Source: Thermanaeromonas sp. C210
GTDB taxonomy: Bacteria; Bacillota; DSM-521; Neomoorellales; Neomoorellaceae
DNA length: 64,000 nt
Assembly (NCBI RefSeq): GCF_013167955.1
Contig: NZ_BLWF01000004.1
Span: forward strand, 186,001 to 250,000
Direction of reading: 5' to 3'
The notes under the pieces are model-generated. The model ran no database searches and was not told where the DNA came from. It was given only the letters and a program-made list of their open reading frames with translations. Positions 1-8,856 of the stretch are shown piece after piece; the first letter of the stretch is position 1; each line of letters begins with the position of its first letter. The position numbers and the translations under genes are program-made.

Positions 1-623
1 AGGGCCTGGAAAAAGAAGGAATTAAAATAGCTAATATGCAGCCGGGTTCGACCACCGATTTGCTTTTTGTTTTTCTTCTGAGGCAGAAGGGGTTAAATGA
101 AGCCAAAATACTAGGCCGTACCGCCCGCATGAACCCGTCCAAGCAACTCTTAGCCTTGCAGACAGGCCAGGTAGACGCCATTTTTGTCCCCGAACACTTT
201 GCGACCATGGCCGGCAGTCTACCGGGCATGGGGGTGCTGGCCACAAGTCAAGAGATCTGGCCGGACATGCAGGGTAGCGTGCTCGTGGTCACCGAGAGGC
301 TGCTTAAAAAGGACCCCCAGGCGGTAGAAAAGCTTAAAGCCGTAAATGCTCGCGCTCTCGATTATATCAACCGGCATCCGGAAGAGGCTGCCAACATAGT
401 AGCCGCTCGCCTGAACGAATACCAGTCGGTGGTGAAGAACGAAATGGCTACCCCCGAAGCTTCCCTGGAGGTGACGCCGGAAATAGTACGTCAATCCATG
501 GCCAACCTGCGTTATACCCCGGACCTGGAACCGGGGGAAATCCAGAAGGTAATTGACCTAATGGAGTCCCTAGGCTATCTGAATACTCCGGTACGGGCAG
601 AAGACCTTTGGCCTAAATCATGA
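1..623 (+). CDS. ABC transporter substrate-binding protein, NitT/TauT/SsuA type (5' partial)
   Basis: This is the C-terminal part of a periplasmic-binding-type protein. The frame is open from base 3, upstream of the first ATG at 36, so the gene starts outside the window. The segment TGQVDAIFVPEHFA is typical of the hinge region of NMT1/TauA/SsuA proteins, where the bound ligand is enclosed, and the C-terminal helices include a predicted NRHPEEAANIVA segment. The stop overlaps the permease start by an ATGA junction (620-623), so the two are translationally coupled. The substrate cannot be told from the sequence: nitrate, sulfonate, pyrimidine precursors and riboflavin-like ligands are all handled by this family. 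No ATPase gene lies downstream, so it is presumably upstream of the window. Confidence 0.85.
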   Translation, partial: GLEKEGIKIANMQPGSTTDLLFVFLLRQKGLNEAKILGRTARMNPSKQLLALQTGQVDAIFVPEHFATMAGSLPGMGVLATSQEIWPDMQGSVLVVTERLLKKDPQAVEKLKAVNARALDYINRHPEEAANIVAARLNEYQSVVKNEMATPEASLEVTPEIVRQSMANLRYTPDLEPGEIQKVIDLMESLGYLNTPVRAEDLWPKS

Positions 624-1387
624 ACTGGGGAATGGTGAGCAAGATGCAATCATGGCCTAAGGCCTTAAACGGGTTGCCTTTGATATTGGTCGCCATAGCC
701 TGGGAAGCAGGCGGGCGTCTGGCCGACACCCCCCTTGTTCCCCCTTTGAGCAGCGTATTGAGGGCTTTAGGACAGATGCTTTTGCAAGGTATACTGGTTG
801 AGAACCTGGCCTTTTCCTTAACTCGGGTGGCATTGGGGTTTTTGGCAGGGAGTATTGTGGGGTTGTCCATGGGCATTTTGATGGGTTGGAGTGAATTTGC
901 CTATAGATTCTTTAGCCCGCTGTTCAGCCTCCTGTATCCTATTCCGACCCTGGGCTGGATGCCCCTCCTCATGCTCTGGGTTGGTTTAAACGAAACGCTG
1001 CCGGTGACCATAATTTTCATCTGCACCTTCATCCCCGTCCTGTACAACACCACAACCGGTATAAAGTCGGTAGACAGGCAGTATATCATCGCCGCCCGGA
1101 CCCTGGGAGCCCCGCCTCTCATGGTGCTGCGCAGAGTCGTGCTCCCCATGGCCCTGCCTCAAATCTTTACCGGCCTCCGTTTGGAAGCCGGGATGGCCTG
1201 GCGCACAGTAGCAGTCGCCGAGATGATAGCCATTCCTACCGGCATAGGTGCCCTGCTGATAAAGGCGGAAAGCCTTATTCGGGTGGACATAATCATGGCC
1301 TGCCTCCTCGTCATCGCCTGCATCAGCCTGGGTTGTGAAAAAATGTTCTGTTGGCTGGAAAACAAATTTACGTCAGGGTGGAGGTAA
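620..1387 (+). CDS. ABC transporter permease, TauC/SsuC type
   Basis: A 255-residue inner-membrane permease of the BPD_transp_1 family, partner of the preceding binding protein. Hydrophobic segments cover most of the length. The EAA-type loop that docks on the ATPase is visible near residues 155-180 (ARTLGAPPLMVLRRVVLPMA). PLFSLLYPIPTLGWMPLLMLW matches the conserved SsuC/TauC stretch 'P.P..A..P...LW'. The ATG overlaps the previous stop (ATGA). It is the last gene of its transcription unit here, since the next recognisable gene lies on the opposite strand. Family assignment is firm; substrate is unknown. Confidence 0.9.
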   Translation: MNWGMVSKMQSWPKALNGLPLILVAIAWEAGGRLADTPLVPPLSSVLRALGQMLLQGILVENLAFSLTRVALGFLAGSIVGLSMGILMGWSEFAYRFFSPLFSLLYPIPTLGWMPLLMLWVGLNETLPVTIIFICTFIPVLYNTTTGIKSVDRQYIIAARTLGAPPLMVLRRVVLPMALPQIFTGLRLEAGMAWRTVAVAEMIAIPTGIGALLIKAESLIRVDIIMACLLVIACISLGCEKMFCWLENKFTSGWR

Positions 1388-1596
1388 AGCCGAACGCGAA
1401 CCCCGGCTCTACCGCCCGCAGTCCCGAAACCACGGCCACGCCCTAGTTAAACCTAGGCCGGTCAGGCGCATTGTAGTGCTGGGGGCTATTATATTTATAT
1501 TATCAGGCGACGATCCACCTCAAGCCTGGCGCTGTTTCTGGCAGCCAGTGCGCCGCGTAGCCTCCAACTCGAAGACACCGGGGGTTCCTGTGAAGT
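1388..1596. other. gene-free stretch after the permease
   Basis: No convincing coding sequence is seen here. Open frames on both strands lack family features and mostly run across the adjacent terminator hairpin. An AT-rich patch lies near 1490-1503. It is the convergent 3' space between the ABC importer (+) and the methyltransferase (-). Confidence 0.5.
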
Positions 1597-1622
1597 AAAA
1601 AAGGCAGCCTTTGAAGGCTGCC
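1597..1622 (-). terminator. Rho-independent terminator of the methyltransferase unit
   Basis: A perfect 9-bp stem (GGCAGCCTT / AAGGCTGCC, 2-nt loop, 1603-1622) is followed on the minus strand by six T residues (1597-1602). The orientation fits termination of leftward transcription from the methyltransferase and possibly the whole AOR operon. Confidence 0.85.
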
Positions 1623-1736
1623 GATGTCGTGAGAAATTGCGGCCATTCCATGAGCCAAACCTCCTCCCCGGCAGTATCCCCTGCCGGGGCAGGTAGCCCG
1701 GCAGACCGGCTATTCCGGGAGGGCATTGAAGACCAC

Positions 1737-2453
1737 CTAATCCCGTGCAGGCGGCGTACCGTAAACCAGGTCGGCCCCCAGAAACTTGCGGCCCGCAAGC
1801 TTGCACGCTTCCAGCACGGAATAACTACCGGCTGCCGGGTCCAGCACCACATCCCCCGGGTTGGTCACCGCCTCTATCAGGCGCTTCTGTAAGCCTACCG
1901 GCTTGCAGTGGGGATGCGCGCCGACCACCCTTTCTTCCCACACGTCGGGAATATCATGAACCGCCCAAATACCTTTAGCCCGAATAGGCCTCTTCTGAAT
2001 GACCACCAGGTACTCGCACTGCCTTCGCGTCCGATACCCCATTCCCATCTTCTGCTTATTCCATACGATCATATCCACTACCTGCAAGTCCCGGGGAAGC
2101 CAACCGGAAACTCCCTCACAAAGGTGGAACTTATCTACCCAGAGAAACAGGTGGCCGCTGGGAATGAGGACCCTGCTTATCTCCTGGATAAATTCCCTTA
2201 TAGTTTCCTCGCTCATCTGGGGCAGCATAGAACGCCGCATACCCCTGCTTACGCCTTCGTTGCCGTAGGCCAACTTGTCGAGCACGCCCCGGTACTGCGG
2301 ATCAAGGAAGACACAGGGAACTGAACTGTCGTGAACGGCCCTTAAAAGTTCCCTGCCGTCGCACCGGTTCCGATAGTCATACCTGTAACTCTTGTCGCGC
2401 AAACCGTCAGTAAACGTTTCTGTACGCCTCGCGTTGGAAAAAACCAGAGACAC
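1737..2453 (-). CDS. DNA methyltransferase, N4/N6 (beta-class order)
   Basis: A SAM-dependent amino-methyltransferase acting on adenine N6 or cytosine N4 in DNA. The catalytic motif IV appears first, as LDPQYR (usually DPPY), at about residues 50-55. The SAM-binding motif I comes near the C-terminus ([16 protein letters not shown]), so the order is permuted as in beta-class enzymes. Start: GTG at 2453 has GGAGGG 9 nt upstream; an in-frame ATG at 2471 has no ribosome site. There is no restriction endonuclease or specificity gene beside it, so it looks like an orphan methylase. It follows AOR-2 by about 95 bp on the same strand and ends before a strong terminator. The P-to-Q change in motif IV is unusual but is seen in some family members. 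Confidence 0.8.
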   Translation of the reverse strand: MSLVFSNARRTETFTDGLRDKSYRYDYRNRCDGRELLRAVHDSSVPCVFLDPQYRGVLDKLAYGNEGVSRGMRRSMLPQMSEETIREFIQEISRVLIPSGHLFLWVDKFHLCEGVSGWLPRDLQVVDMIVWNKQKMGMGYRTRRQCEYLVVIQKRPIRAKGIWAVHDIPDVWEERVVGAHPHCKPVGLQKRLIEAVTNPGDVVLDPAAGSYSVLEACKLAGRKFLGADLVYGTPPARD

Positions 2454-2548
2454 CTGACCGTCACCCTCCATGGCAAAAGAGCCGGGGCGCGCGCATCCCC
2501 GTCAGCCTTCAACCCTTTTAATTTCAGCGGCAACCCGTATAGATACTG

Positions 2549-4444
2549 TTAATCATTTCTAGGCAGATCCTTGATCAGGTCCTCTAGACCAAGTTCTTTC
2601 AGGCGGGCCGGGGTGGGAATGCCTTCTTTGGTCCACCCGCCCAGGGTGTAGTATTCGTCCAGCATGGTATCGAGGTCAACGGTCAGGCCTTGGTAAAGGA
2701 GTTCTGCCTCCTGGGGAGAAACCCTTTCAATATCTTCAGGGTGAACGTATACATCTAAGGGTTCCTTTAAAAAGCGCGGCGGGAGGTAATCGTCTTTGCG
2801 GCCCAAACCGTGACGCACATTATACATCCGCTCCAGATTTACTATCCGCTGTCCGGCCAGTAAAATCTCTTCATCTTTAATAGGTATCCCTAAGGCCCGC
2901 AATCCCTTCGCCAGATCATAGGGAGACAAGGCATAAGTTTCGGTGAAACTAAATTTGCATATTCCTAAGGCATCCGCCAGGGCATTACAAGCCTCGGTAA
3001 AGCGGACCATGTGGGCCTTGAACTTCTCAGAAGTTACCTGCATGAGTTCGGGCCCGCACTCAGGCAACCACTCCTCGGCTACATCTGTTTTTCCGGCCAA
3101 ATCAATAATGGGCAAAGCATAAAGATGATCTGCTCCCCGATTACCAGTAGCATGGGCCAACCCGAAGGCTTTTAAAACCCGGCCTTCTTGGCGCGGGACC
3201 TCTACTCCCTTAACATGCAGCGCAAAATCACGGCTTGAACTCCCGAGCTTCATGCTAGCCCCTTTAACTCCCTCGGCAAGAAGCTCTCCCAGCCCTTCGC
3301 GGTAAGCTATATCCCTAATGAGTCCCAGGATAGTTTCCGGGTCCCCCCAGGCCAGGCTATATTTTTCCGCCTGCAGCAGCCCTTTTTCCCTGGCTTCCAT
3401 GGCAAAAGAAATAACCATACCGGTGGAAATAGTATCCAACCCCAGTTCGTTACATAATTTATTAGCATGGATGACCACTTCTATATTGTCATTCCACAAG
3501 TTGGAACCCAAGGCATTGGTGGTCTCGTACTCAGGCCCTTCCGCTTCCGGGGTCTTGAAGGGGCCTTCTGGAACACAAGTTATGCGTGAACATCTAATGG
3601 GGCAGGCAAAACAGCCCTGGGTGCGGACTGTGTAACGGGCTACAGCTTGAGCATCAATATTTTTACCGCCCGGGAACTGTCCCCAGCGGTGGTTCTTGGA
3701 AGGCATGTCGCCTATTTTGTTTTTCGAAGCAATCAGCACCACCGTGCCCCATTGGCGGTACGCCCGGCTACCGGGATGTTCGCGTACCCGGGCCATGGCC
3801 TCCCGCGCCGTGGCCACAAATGCAGGAGGAAAGGAAAGTTTCTGAGAGCCTTTTACCACCAAAGCCTTTAAGTTTTTGGAACCCATGACCGCCCCCATGC
3901 CGGTGCGGGCGGCAGCCCGGGCATAATCGTTAATAACGGCCGCAAAGTATACCAGATTTTCCCCGGCGGGCCCTATGGAAGCCACCCGGCTTCCCGGATA
4001 TCTCTGGCGAAGGATAGTTTCAGTTTCGGCGGTGGTTTTTCCCCACAGCTCCCCGGCCGGCAGGATGTCGATCTGCCCATCCAGGAGGGACAAGTATACC
4101 GGTTCAGACGCCTTACCGGTAATAACTACCAGATCATAGCCTGCTTTTCTCAATTCAGGACCGAAGAAGCCCGAACTGTTGCCATAACCATAGGCTCCCG
4201 TGGCCGGGGATTTGGCGGTGACAGTATAGCGAGCCCCACACGGCCAAGGAGTACCCGTAAAAGGGCCCACCGAAAAGATCAAAAGATTGCGGGGATCAAA
4301 GGGAGAAATGTCCGGACCTACGTGGTCATAAAGGATCCTCGCCGCTATCCCCCGGCTTCCCAAATACTTGCCAGTATATTCCTGGGGAACTTCTTCTACC
4401 CGGATTTGCCGGGTGGTAAGGTCTACCCATGCCATTTTTCCCAT
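2549..4444 (-). CDS. Aldehyde ferredoxin oxidoreductase 2 (tungsten/molybdopterin AOR family)
   Basis: A 631-residue AOR-family enzyme, normal length. Family members oxidise aldehydes to carboxylic acids, or reduce acids, with ferredoxin as partner, using a W-bis-pyranopterin and one [4Fe-4S] cluster. The cluster ligands are visible as C278-x2-C281-x3-C285 (CFACPIRC), with the fourth cysteine in DALGICKFSF toward the C-terminus. The N-terminal pterin-binding domain shows YTVTAKSPATGAYGYGNSSG and the helix GMGAVMGSKNLKAL (about 182-195). It follows a MoaD/ThiS-like gene by 22 bp. Its exact substrate cannot be read from sequence. It is distinct from the other AOR of this operon, so the two probably differ in substrate range. 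Confidence 0.92.
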   Translation of the reverse strand: MGKMAWVDLTTRQIRVEEVPQEYTGKYLGSRGIAARILYDHVGPDISPFDPRNLLIFSVGPFTGTPWPCGARYTVTAKSPATGAYGYGNSSGFFGPELRKAGYDLVVITGKASEPVYLSLLDGQIDILPAGELWGKTTAETETILRQRYPGSRVASIGPAGENLVYFAAVINDYARAAARTGMGAVMGSKNLKALVVKGSQKLSFPPAFVATAREAMARVREHPGSRAYRQWGTVVLIASKNKIGDMPSKNHRWGQFPGGKNIDAQAVARYTVRTQGCFACPIRCSRITCVPEGPFKTPEAEGPEYETTNALGSNLWNDNIEVVIHANKLCNELGLDTISTGMVISFAMEAREKGLLQAEKYSLAWGDPETILGLIRDIAYREGLGELLAEGVKGASMKLGSSSRDFALHVKGVEVPRQEGRVLKAFGLAHATGNRGADHLYALPIIDLAGKTDVAEEWLPECGPELMQVTSEKFKAHMVRFTEACNALADALGICKFSFTETYALSPYDLAKGLRALGIPIKDEEILLAGQRIVNLERMYNVRHGLGRKDDYLPPRFLKEPLDVYVHPEDIERVSPQEAELLYQGLTVDLDTMLDEYYTLGGWTKEGIPTPARLKELGLEDLIKDLPRND

Positions 4445-4466
4445 TATCCCAATCCCCTTCCTAAAA

Positions 4467-4694
4467 TTAGCCTCCCACTACGGCGTTGAAAATCTCCACC
4501 CTGTCCCCGTCTTCTACCAGAGTCCTATCCCATTCTTCCTGCGGAACCCGCCTGCCGTTTAAACTTAAGCCTAACACATTGGCTAAGGTGGGGTCCTGCA
4601 AGAAAGGAAATTGAGAGGACAGAAGTTTAAGCAATGAAGAAATGCTTTGCGGGGAGGGGATATCCAGCTTATATTTACCAGTCTTAAACAACAC
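4467..4694 (-). CDS. MoaD/ThiS-family sulfur-carrier protein (5' end apparently frameshifted)
   Basis: A small beta-grasp protein ending in the Gly-Gly tail (NAVVGG) that is thiocarboxylated in MoaD/ThiS carriers. It lies between a FAD oxidoreductase and an AOR, so a role in pterin dithiolene synthesis for the tungsten cofactor is likely. The annotated GTG at 4694 omits the first beta-strand. In frame upstream is a MoaD-like strand (VEVSFFGSWQ) without any usable start. An ideally placed GTG (4727-4729), 9 nt from a GGGAGG site (4738-4746), lies in another frame and would join it if the G4 run at 4724-4727 had one more G. It is either a natural frameshift or a base-call error. Confidence 0.8.
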   Translation of the reverse strand: MLFKTGKYKLDIPSPQSISSLLKLLSSQFPFLQDPTLANVLGLSLNGRRVPQEEWDRTLVEDGDRVEIFNAVVGG

Positions 4695-4770
4695 CTGCCA
4701 TGAACCGAAAAAAGAAACTTCTACCCCACTAAGGTAGCCCTCCCTTTATGACCTCTTAAATATAAACCCT

Positions 4771-6039
4771 TTAAGCCTCTCGGCACCAGGGGGCCACCTG
4801 GAGCCGGTAGGCGCTGAAATTATAGATTTTCCTCCCCAGCTCCCGCCGCAGGAAATGGGCCGGCTTTTGTTCGGCTATTAACCACCGGTAATGTCCTATG
4901 CTCCTTATATCCCCTACTATCACGGCTCCCACCAAGAATTCCTCGCGGAAAACCAGCTTGTGGTAATAACCCTCACGGTTTACCACCACCTCCTCCTCGT
5001 CCCCGTCCAGCGGCCGGACACGGCCCACCGATGCGGCCTGAAGGCCCAAAAAGGAAGCGGCGTTTACCCTCGTCCCCGGGCGGCAGGCTACGCGCTGCCC
5101 CGCCATGTTAAGACCTGCAGCCTCACCCTGAAATACGGCATTGGGCCACATGGCGTTAACACTGCCCTGCTGCCGGACGGGATCGTAAGCTTCGGCCACA
5201 TCCCCGGCTGCATAAATCCCCTCCCGGCTGGTCTCTTGATAGGGGTTCACTACTATCCCCTGGTTCACGTGCAGACCAGCTCCTTGAGCCAGCTCAAGGT
5301 TAGGACGTACACCTTTAGCTACTATGGCCAGCCTTGCAGCTATCTCTTGCCCGTCCTCTAAGTAAACGGCCTCTAATTCTCCTTCACCCTCATAAGCCCT
5401 AAGATCACAACCCAGCCTTATCGTTACGCCGGCGTCTGCCATACGTCTTTGGATAATGCCGGCCGCTCTTTCATCCAGCATCTGGGAAAGAACTTGGGGC
5501 GATTTAACTATTAGAGTTGCTTCCCCTCCCCGCCCTATTAGCGCCTCAGTAACCTTAAGACTCACCAGGCCACCGCCTACAACAACTACCGGCAACCCCG
5601 GCGTATCTTCGATCCTTTTCGCTACTTCTAAGGCGTCGGCCAAAGTTCGCATACCGGTAATCCCCCGCAAACCGCTACCCGGCACGGAAGGCAGTTGGGG
5701 CGAAGCCCCCGTAGCTAAGAGCAGGCGATCAAAGGTAAGCACAGCCCCCTTTTCTAAATAAGCCTCGTGGTTTGCCGGATCTATCTGCACCACCTTTTGC
5801 CCCAAAACAGCCTTGATCTGAAACTCCTCGTAAAAGCCCGGCGGCCGCATTAATATGTTTTCTGGCCTCGCCTTGCCGGCCAAGACATTGGTGATAAAAA
5901 TCCTGGAATAAGCCGGATAAGGCTCGTCGGAGACGATGGTGATCTCTCCCTTAGTGTCTATCTTCCGGATGGCTTCGGCCGCCGTCACCCCTGCCGCACT
6001 GTTGCCGATAATAAGGTACCGCATTCCTAACTCACTCAC
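4771..6039 (-). CDS. FAD-dependent NAD(P)H/pyridine-nucleotide oxidoreductase
   Basis: A 422-residue class of flavoprotein related to rubredoxin reductase and the NirB N-terminus. It has an N-terminal FAD Rossmann motif (YLIIGNSAAGVTAAEA), a second nucleotide motif (VVVVGGGLVSLKVTEAL, about 155-171) and the FAD-binding GIYAAGDVAEAYD near 285. It probably moves electrons between NAD(P)H and the AOR/ferredoxin partners of this operon. The GTG at 6039 overlaps the stop of AOR-1 by 8 nt; an ATG five codons later (6024) is an alternative start. No redox-active CxxC disulfide is seen. The electron acceptor is inferred from context only. Confidence 0.85.
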   Translation of the reverse strand: MSELGMRYLIIGNSAAGVTAAEAIRKIDTKGEITIVSDEPYPAYSRIFITNVLAGKARPENILMRPPGFYEEFQIKAVLGQKVVQIDPANHEAYLEKGAVLTFDRLLLATGASPQLPSVPGSGLRGITGMRTLADALEVAKRIEDTPGLPVVVVGGGLVSLKVTEALIGRGGEATLIVKSPQVLSQMLDERAAGIIQRRMADAGVTIRLGCDLRAYEGEGELEAVYLEDGQEIAARLAIVAKGVRPNLELAQGAGLHVNQGIVVNPYQETSREGIYAAGDVAEAYDPVRQQGSVNAMWPNAVFQGEAAGLNMAGQRVACRPGTRVNAASFLGLQAASVGRVRPLDGDEEEVVVNREGYYHKLVFREEFLVGAVIVGDIRSIGHYRWLIAEQKPAHFLRRELGRKIYNFSAYRLQVAPWCREA

Positions 6040-7978
6040 TTCGATCCGGCTTCATGTCTTCCCGGGAATAAATCAACTTTTCGCGTCCGATCCGGTCTAC
6101 AGCATCCTTGAGGTCCAATTCCTCCAGTTTCTTGATAGTCGGGTATCCAGTACGGGGATCCCAATTCCGCAGGTAATAATACTCCTCAAGCATAGGCTCC
6201 AGCCTACACACCAATCCTTTAGCCGCCGCAGAGGGGTTGGGCTCTTCCAGAAATCTACGGGGTAAAGTATCGTCTTTGCGGCTGATGCCGCACAAAACAT
6301 TGTAGCAGCGCTGGAGGTTGTATATCCTTTCCCCTATTTTCTTTAAACCCTGTACCTCTATCTCCAGCCCGGTAGCATAGCGGATGGCCCTGGCCATATC
6401 CTCCCAGTAAATCTCGGCCAGGACAAAAGTGCCTCCCGATTTGCAGTTTCCGGCGCTGTCTACCACTGCTGCAAAGTCTTCCCCATCCTTAACTAAAAAC
6501 CCTTTATGTTTGATACTGCGCGGGTCTGCCATATCCGGTAAGTATTCCTTACCATACCGGCGCTCCGCTTCGGCAGGATAACCGGTCTCGTCAATAGTGG
6601 GAAAACCCTTGAGGTGGTCGGCCCCGCGGTTGGAGGTAACATGGGCCAGGCCCATGGACTGCTGAGCCCTTCCGTCCTGGGCTGCTATCTCCTGGCCCTT
6701 CACATGCATGGCATAGTATTCTGCGCCGCGGCCTATCTTCTCGGCAGCCCTCTTTACTCCTTCGGCCAGGAGGTCCCCAAAGCCCTGGCGGTAAGCTATC
6801 ATGTTAAGGAGCTTAAAAACCGTTTCCATATTGCCCCAGGAAAGATCCATCCCCTCTACTTCGCCGTGGCTCAGTATCCCCTTTTCCCATAACTCCATAG
6901 CAAAGGAAATAGCCCGGCTGGCCGATATTACGTCCAGGCCCAATCTATCCGCCATATCGTTGGCCTTAAGGATCGAAGCAAGGTCCCGGTTTAATATATT
7001 AGCGCCGAAGCCGTTCAGGGTCTCGTATTCTACACTCCGGCAGGCAAGCCCCCGATACTCTCCTTCTTTTATCTTAAAAAGCTTGTCGCAGGCCACCGGA
7101 CAGGCGTAGCAGGCCAGGTGCTTCACAAAATGTTTTTTATGCAGAGACTCGGCATTTATGTCATCGGCCCACTCATAGGCCCCGTACTGGAAGTTTTTCG
7201 TGGGAAAGCGCCCTATCATGTTCATTATAGACACAATACCCGGGGTGCCGTATTTAGAAACAGCCGGATACACATCATTAGCCCGCAGCCGACGGTGAAA
7301 CTCTAAAGCCAGGTCGTGAAATTTGTCCGGTTCGGCAATGGCTATACCTTTAGTCCCCCGGACGGCCACGGCTTTGAGGTTTTTAGAGCCCATAACCGCA
7401 CCCATGCCGCTTCTGCCCAAAGAGCGCTGGGGAGTAACCTGGATGCAGGCGTAGCGCACCATATTCTCCCCGGCCGGACCGATACAGGCCACCTTAACAT
7501 CCGGGTCCTTCAGCTCATCGCGGAGGATTTCTTCCGTTTCTATGGTGTCCTTGCCCCACAGGTGGGTGGCATCCCGCAATTCCACCAGTTCATCTTCTAT
7601 ATACAGGTATACCGGCTGCGGTGCCCGGCCCCGGAAAACTAACATGTCATAGCCGGCAAATTTTAGCTCTGGGCCAAAGAACCCCCCGGCATTAGAATCT
7701 CCGTACATATTAGTCAAGGGAGATTTGGCAATCGCCTCTATCCGGCCGCTGTTAGGGATGAGGGTACCCACTAAAGGCCCCGTGGCAAAGATAAGGAGGT
7801 TCACCGGAGAAAGGGGATCTGCCTCCGGAGGCACTTCATCCCATAAGAAACGAATGCCGAAGCCGTTGCCTCCCAGATATTTTTCGGCCAGGCTTTCGGC
7901 CAAAGGGATTTTATCTATCTTCTGCCGGTTAAGGTCTACCCGCAGTATATTCCCGGTGTACCCCCGATACTTAAACAT
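6032..7978 (-). CDS. Aldehyde ferredoxin oxidoreductase 1 (tungsten/molybdopterin AOR family)
   Basis: A 648-residue AOR-family protein. The [4Fe-4S] ligands are C290-x2-C293-x3-C297 (CYACPVAC), plus a late cysteine in DSAGNCKSGG. Pterin-domain signatures are IEAIAKSPLTNMYGDSNAGG and GMGAVMGSKNLKAV. Its ATG overlaps the ferredoxin gene by 8 nt, so the ferredoxin-like protein is almost certainly its electron-transfer subunit, as in the AOR/FOR systems of Clostridia. It shares the overall fold and order with AOR-2, but the regions outside the motifs differ widely, which argues for old paralogues and against a recent duplication. The substrate is unknown. Confidence 0.93.
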   Translation of the reverse strand: MFKYRGYTGNILRVDLNRQKIDKIPLAESLAEKYLGGNGFGIRFLWDEVPPEADPLSPVNLLIFATGPLVGTLIPNSGRIEAIAKSPLTNMYGDSNAGGFFGPELKFAGYDMLVFRGRAPQPVYLYIEDELVELRDATHLWGKDTIETEEILRDELKDPDVKVACIGPAGENMVRYACIQVTPQRSLGRSGMGAVMGSKNLKAVAVRGTKGIAIAEPDKFHDLALEFHRRLRANDVYPAVSKYGTPGIVSIMNMIGRFPTKNFQYGAYEWADDINAESLHKKHFVKHLACYACPVACDKLFKIKEGEYRGLACRSVEYETLNGFGANILNRDLASILKANDMADRLGLDVISASRAISFAMELWEKGILSHGEVEGMDLSWGNMETVFKLLNMIAYRQGFGDLLAEGVKRAAEKIGRGAEYYAMHVKGQEIAAQDGRAQQSMGLAHVTSNRGADHLKGFPTIDETGYPAEAERRYGKEYLPDMADPRSIKHKGFLVKDGEDFAAVVDSAGNCKSGGTFVLAEIYWEDMARAIRYATGLEIEVQGLKKIGERIYNLQRCYNVLCGISRKDDTLPRRFLEEPNPSAAAKGLVCRLEPMLEEYYYLRNWDPRTGYPTIKKLEELDLKDAVDRIGREKLIYSREDMKPDRSE

Positions 7979-8459
7979 GTGTTTCTACCCCCCAGTTTTG
8001 AAGCAGGTGAAGCATATTTTGTGTAACCCGACGCCTTTTGGCCAGGACGACTTCAGGCCCCTTCACTAATTTAAGGGCTCCCGGGGCGCACACCTTGACG
8101 CATTCAGGATCCCCACCGCACAAATCGCACTTAAATGCCCGGCCCCTATGGGGATCAAAGGCTACTCCGCCCAGAGGGCAGGAGGCCACGCACATCTTAC
8201 ACCCCATGCACTTATTTGCATCTATCTCCCAAGCTCGTGTATGGGCATTGCGCTTTATGGCCTGGACCGGACATACCTCGGCACATATGGCTTTCTCACA
8301 CTGCTGGCAAGTGAAGGGTATATATAGGGCCTCCCTTTCGTATTTTAAGACCGAAATACAAGATTTGGTGGGCCATATGGCTTTCTCCCGTCGAAAAGAA
8401 CAAAAAGCCTCACATAGGCTGCAACCCGTACAAAGCTCCGGATTAACATCTAAGTACAC
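7971..8459 (-). CDS. 4Fe-4S ferredoxin-type electron-transfer subunit (HycB/CooF-like)
   Basis: A 162-residue polyferredoxin of the type that serves AORs, formate dehydrogenases and hydrogenases. Cysteine clusters: CTGCSLCEAFC (near 10-20), CQQCEKAICAEVC (near 51-63), CMGCKMCVASC (near 83-93) and CDLCGGDPECVKVC (near 110-123), enough for four [4Fe-4S] clusters. The coding end overlaps the start of AOR-1 by 8 nt. It most likely carries electrons from AOR to a soluble ferredoxin or to the FAD oxidoreductase of the operon. There is no signal peptide, so it is cytoplasmic. Confidence 0.9.
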   Translation of the reverse strand: MYLDVNPELCTGCSLCEAFCSFRREKAIWPTKSCISVLKYEREALYIPFTCQQCEKAICAEVCPVQAIKRNAHTRAWEIDANKCMGCKMCVASCPLGGVAFDPHRGRAFKCDLCGGDPECVKVCAPGALKLVKGPEVVLAKRRRVTQNMLHLLQNWGVETHV

Positions 8460-8494
8460 GGGCTCCTCCCCCCTCTTCTGTGTTTTTTAATCCT

Positions 8495-8803
8495 TTATCC
8501 TCCCGCTATCGCCGAAAGCAGAGCTATTTCCGCACCCGGTCCTATAAACTGCTGCCCCATCTCTTCTATATTCCCCTCCCCTCTGGTTAGGAGCTGCCCG
8601 TTAGCCAATATAAGCAAGCTAGGGTTCACCTTCCGTGGTTCCCGAAACAGCAGTTTACCCATTTCTTTCCCGTATCTTTGTATCAGAAGCTCCAGCAGCT
8701 CAGCCAAAGTTAGGCCCTCTTTCCCTTCCGGCAAGGGAAACCTCTCCGTGGTCTTTCCCGTTACCTCGGAAACCAGGTTATAGTATTTTAAGGTTATTTC
8801 CAT
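8495..8803 (-). CDS. MoaD/ThiS-family sulfur-carrier protein
   Basis: A 102-residue beta-grasp carrier starting MEITLKYYNLVSEVTG and ending LLSAIAGG, with the diglycine needed for adenylation and thiocarboxylation. Start chosen at ATG 8803 because AGGAGG sits 6 nt upstream; an in-frame extension to 8851 would add a lysine-rich run with no ribosome site. It is the first structural gene after the GntR regulator. With the second carrier near 4.5 kb, the operon has two, one near each AOR. Such AOR-linked carriers are usually taken as dedicated sulfur donors for tungstopterin assembly. That role is inferred. Confidence 0.85.
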   Translation of the reverse strand: MEITLKYYNLVSEVTGKTTERFPLPEGKEGLTLAELLELLIQRYGKEMGKLLFREPRKVNPSLLILANGQLLTRGEGNIEEMGQQFIGPGAEIALLSAIAGG

Positions 8804-8856
8804 CCACTGCCTCCTTTCCTTCTTCTTCTTCTTGCCTACTTTCCCGGTCACTTATC

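Noticed and set aside
1520-1651. Minus-strand frame of 43 codons with GGAGGAGG upstream of its ATG
   Set aside because: It runs through the perfect terminator hairpin and T-run at 1597-1622, and its product has no family features. The purine-rich site is probably chance.
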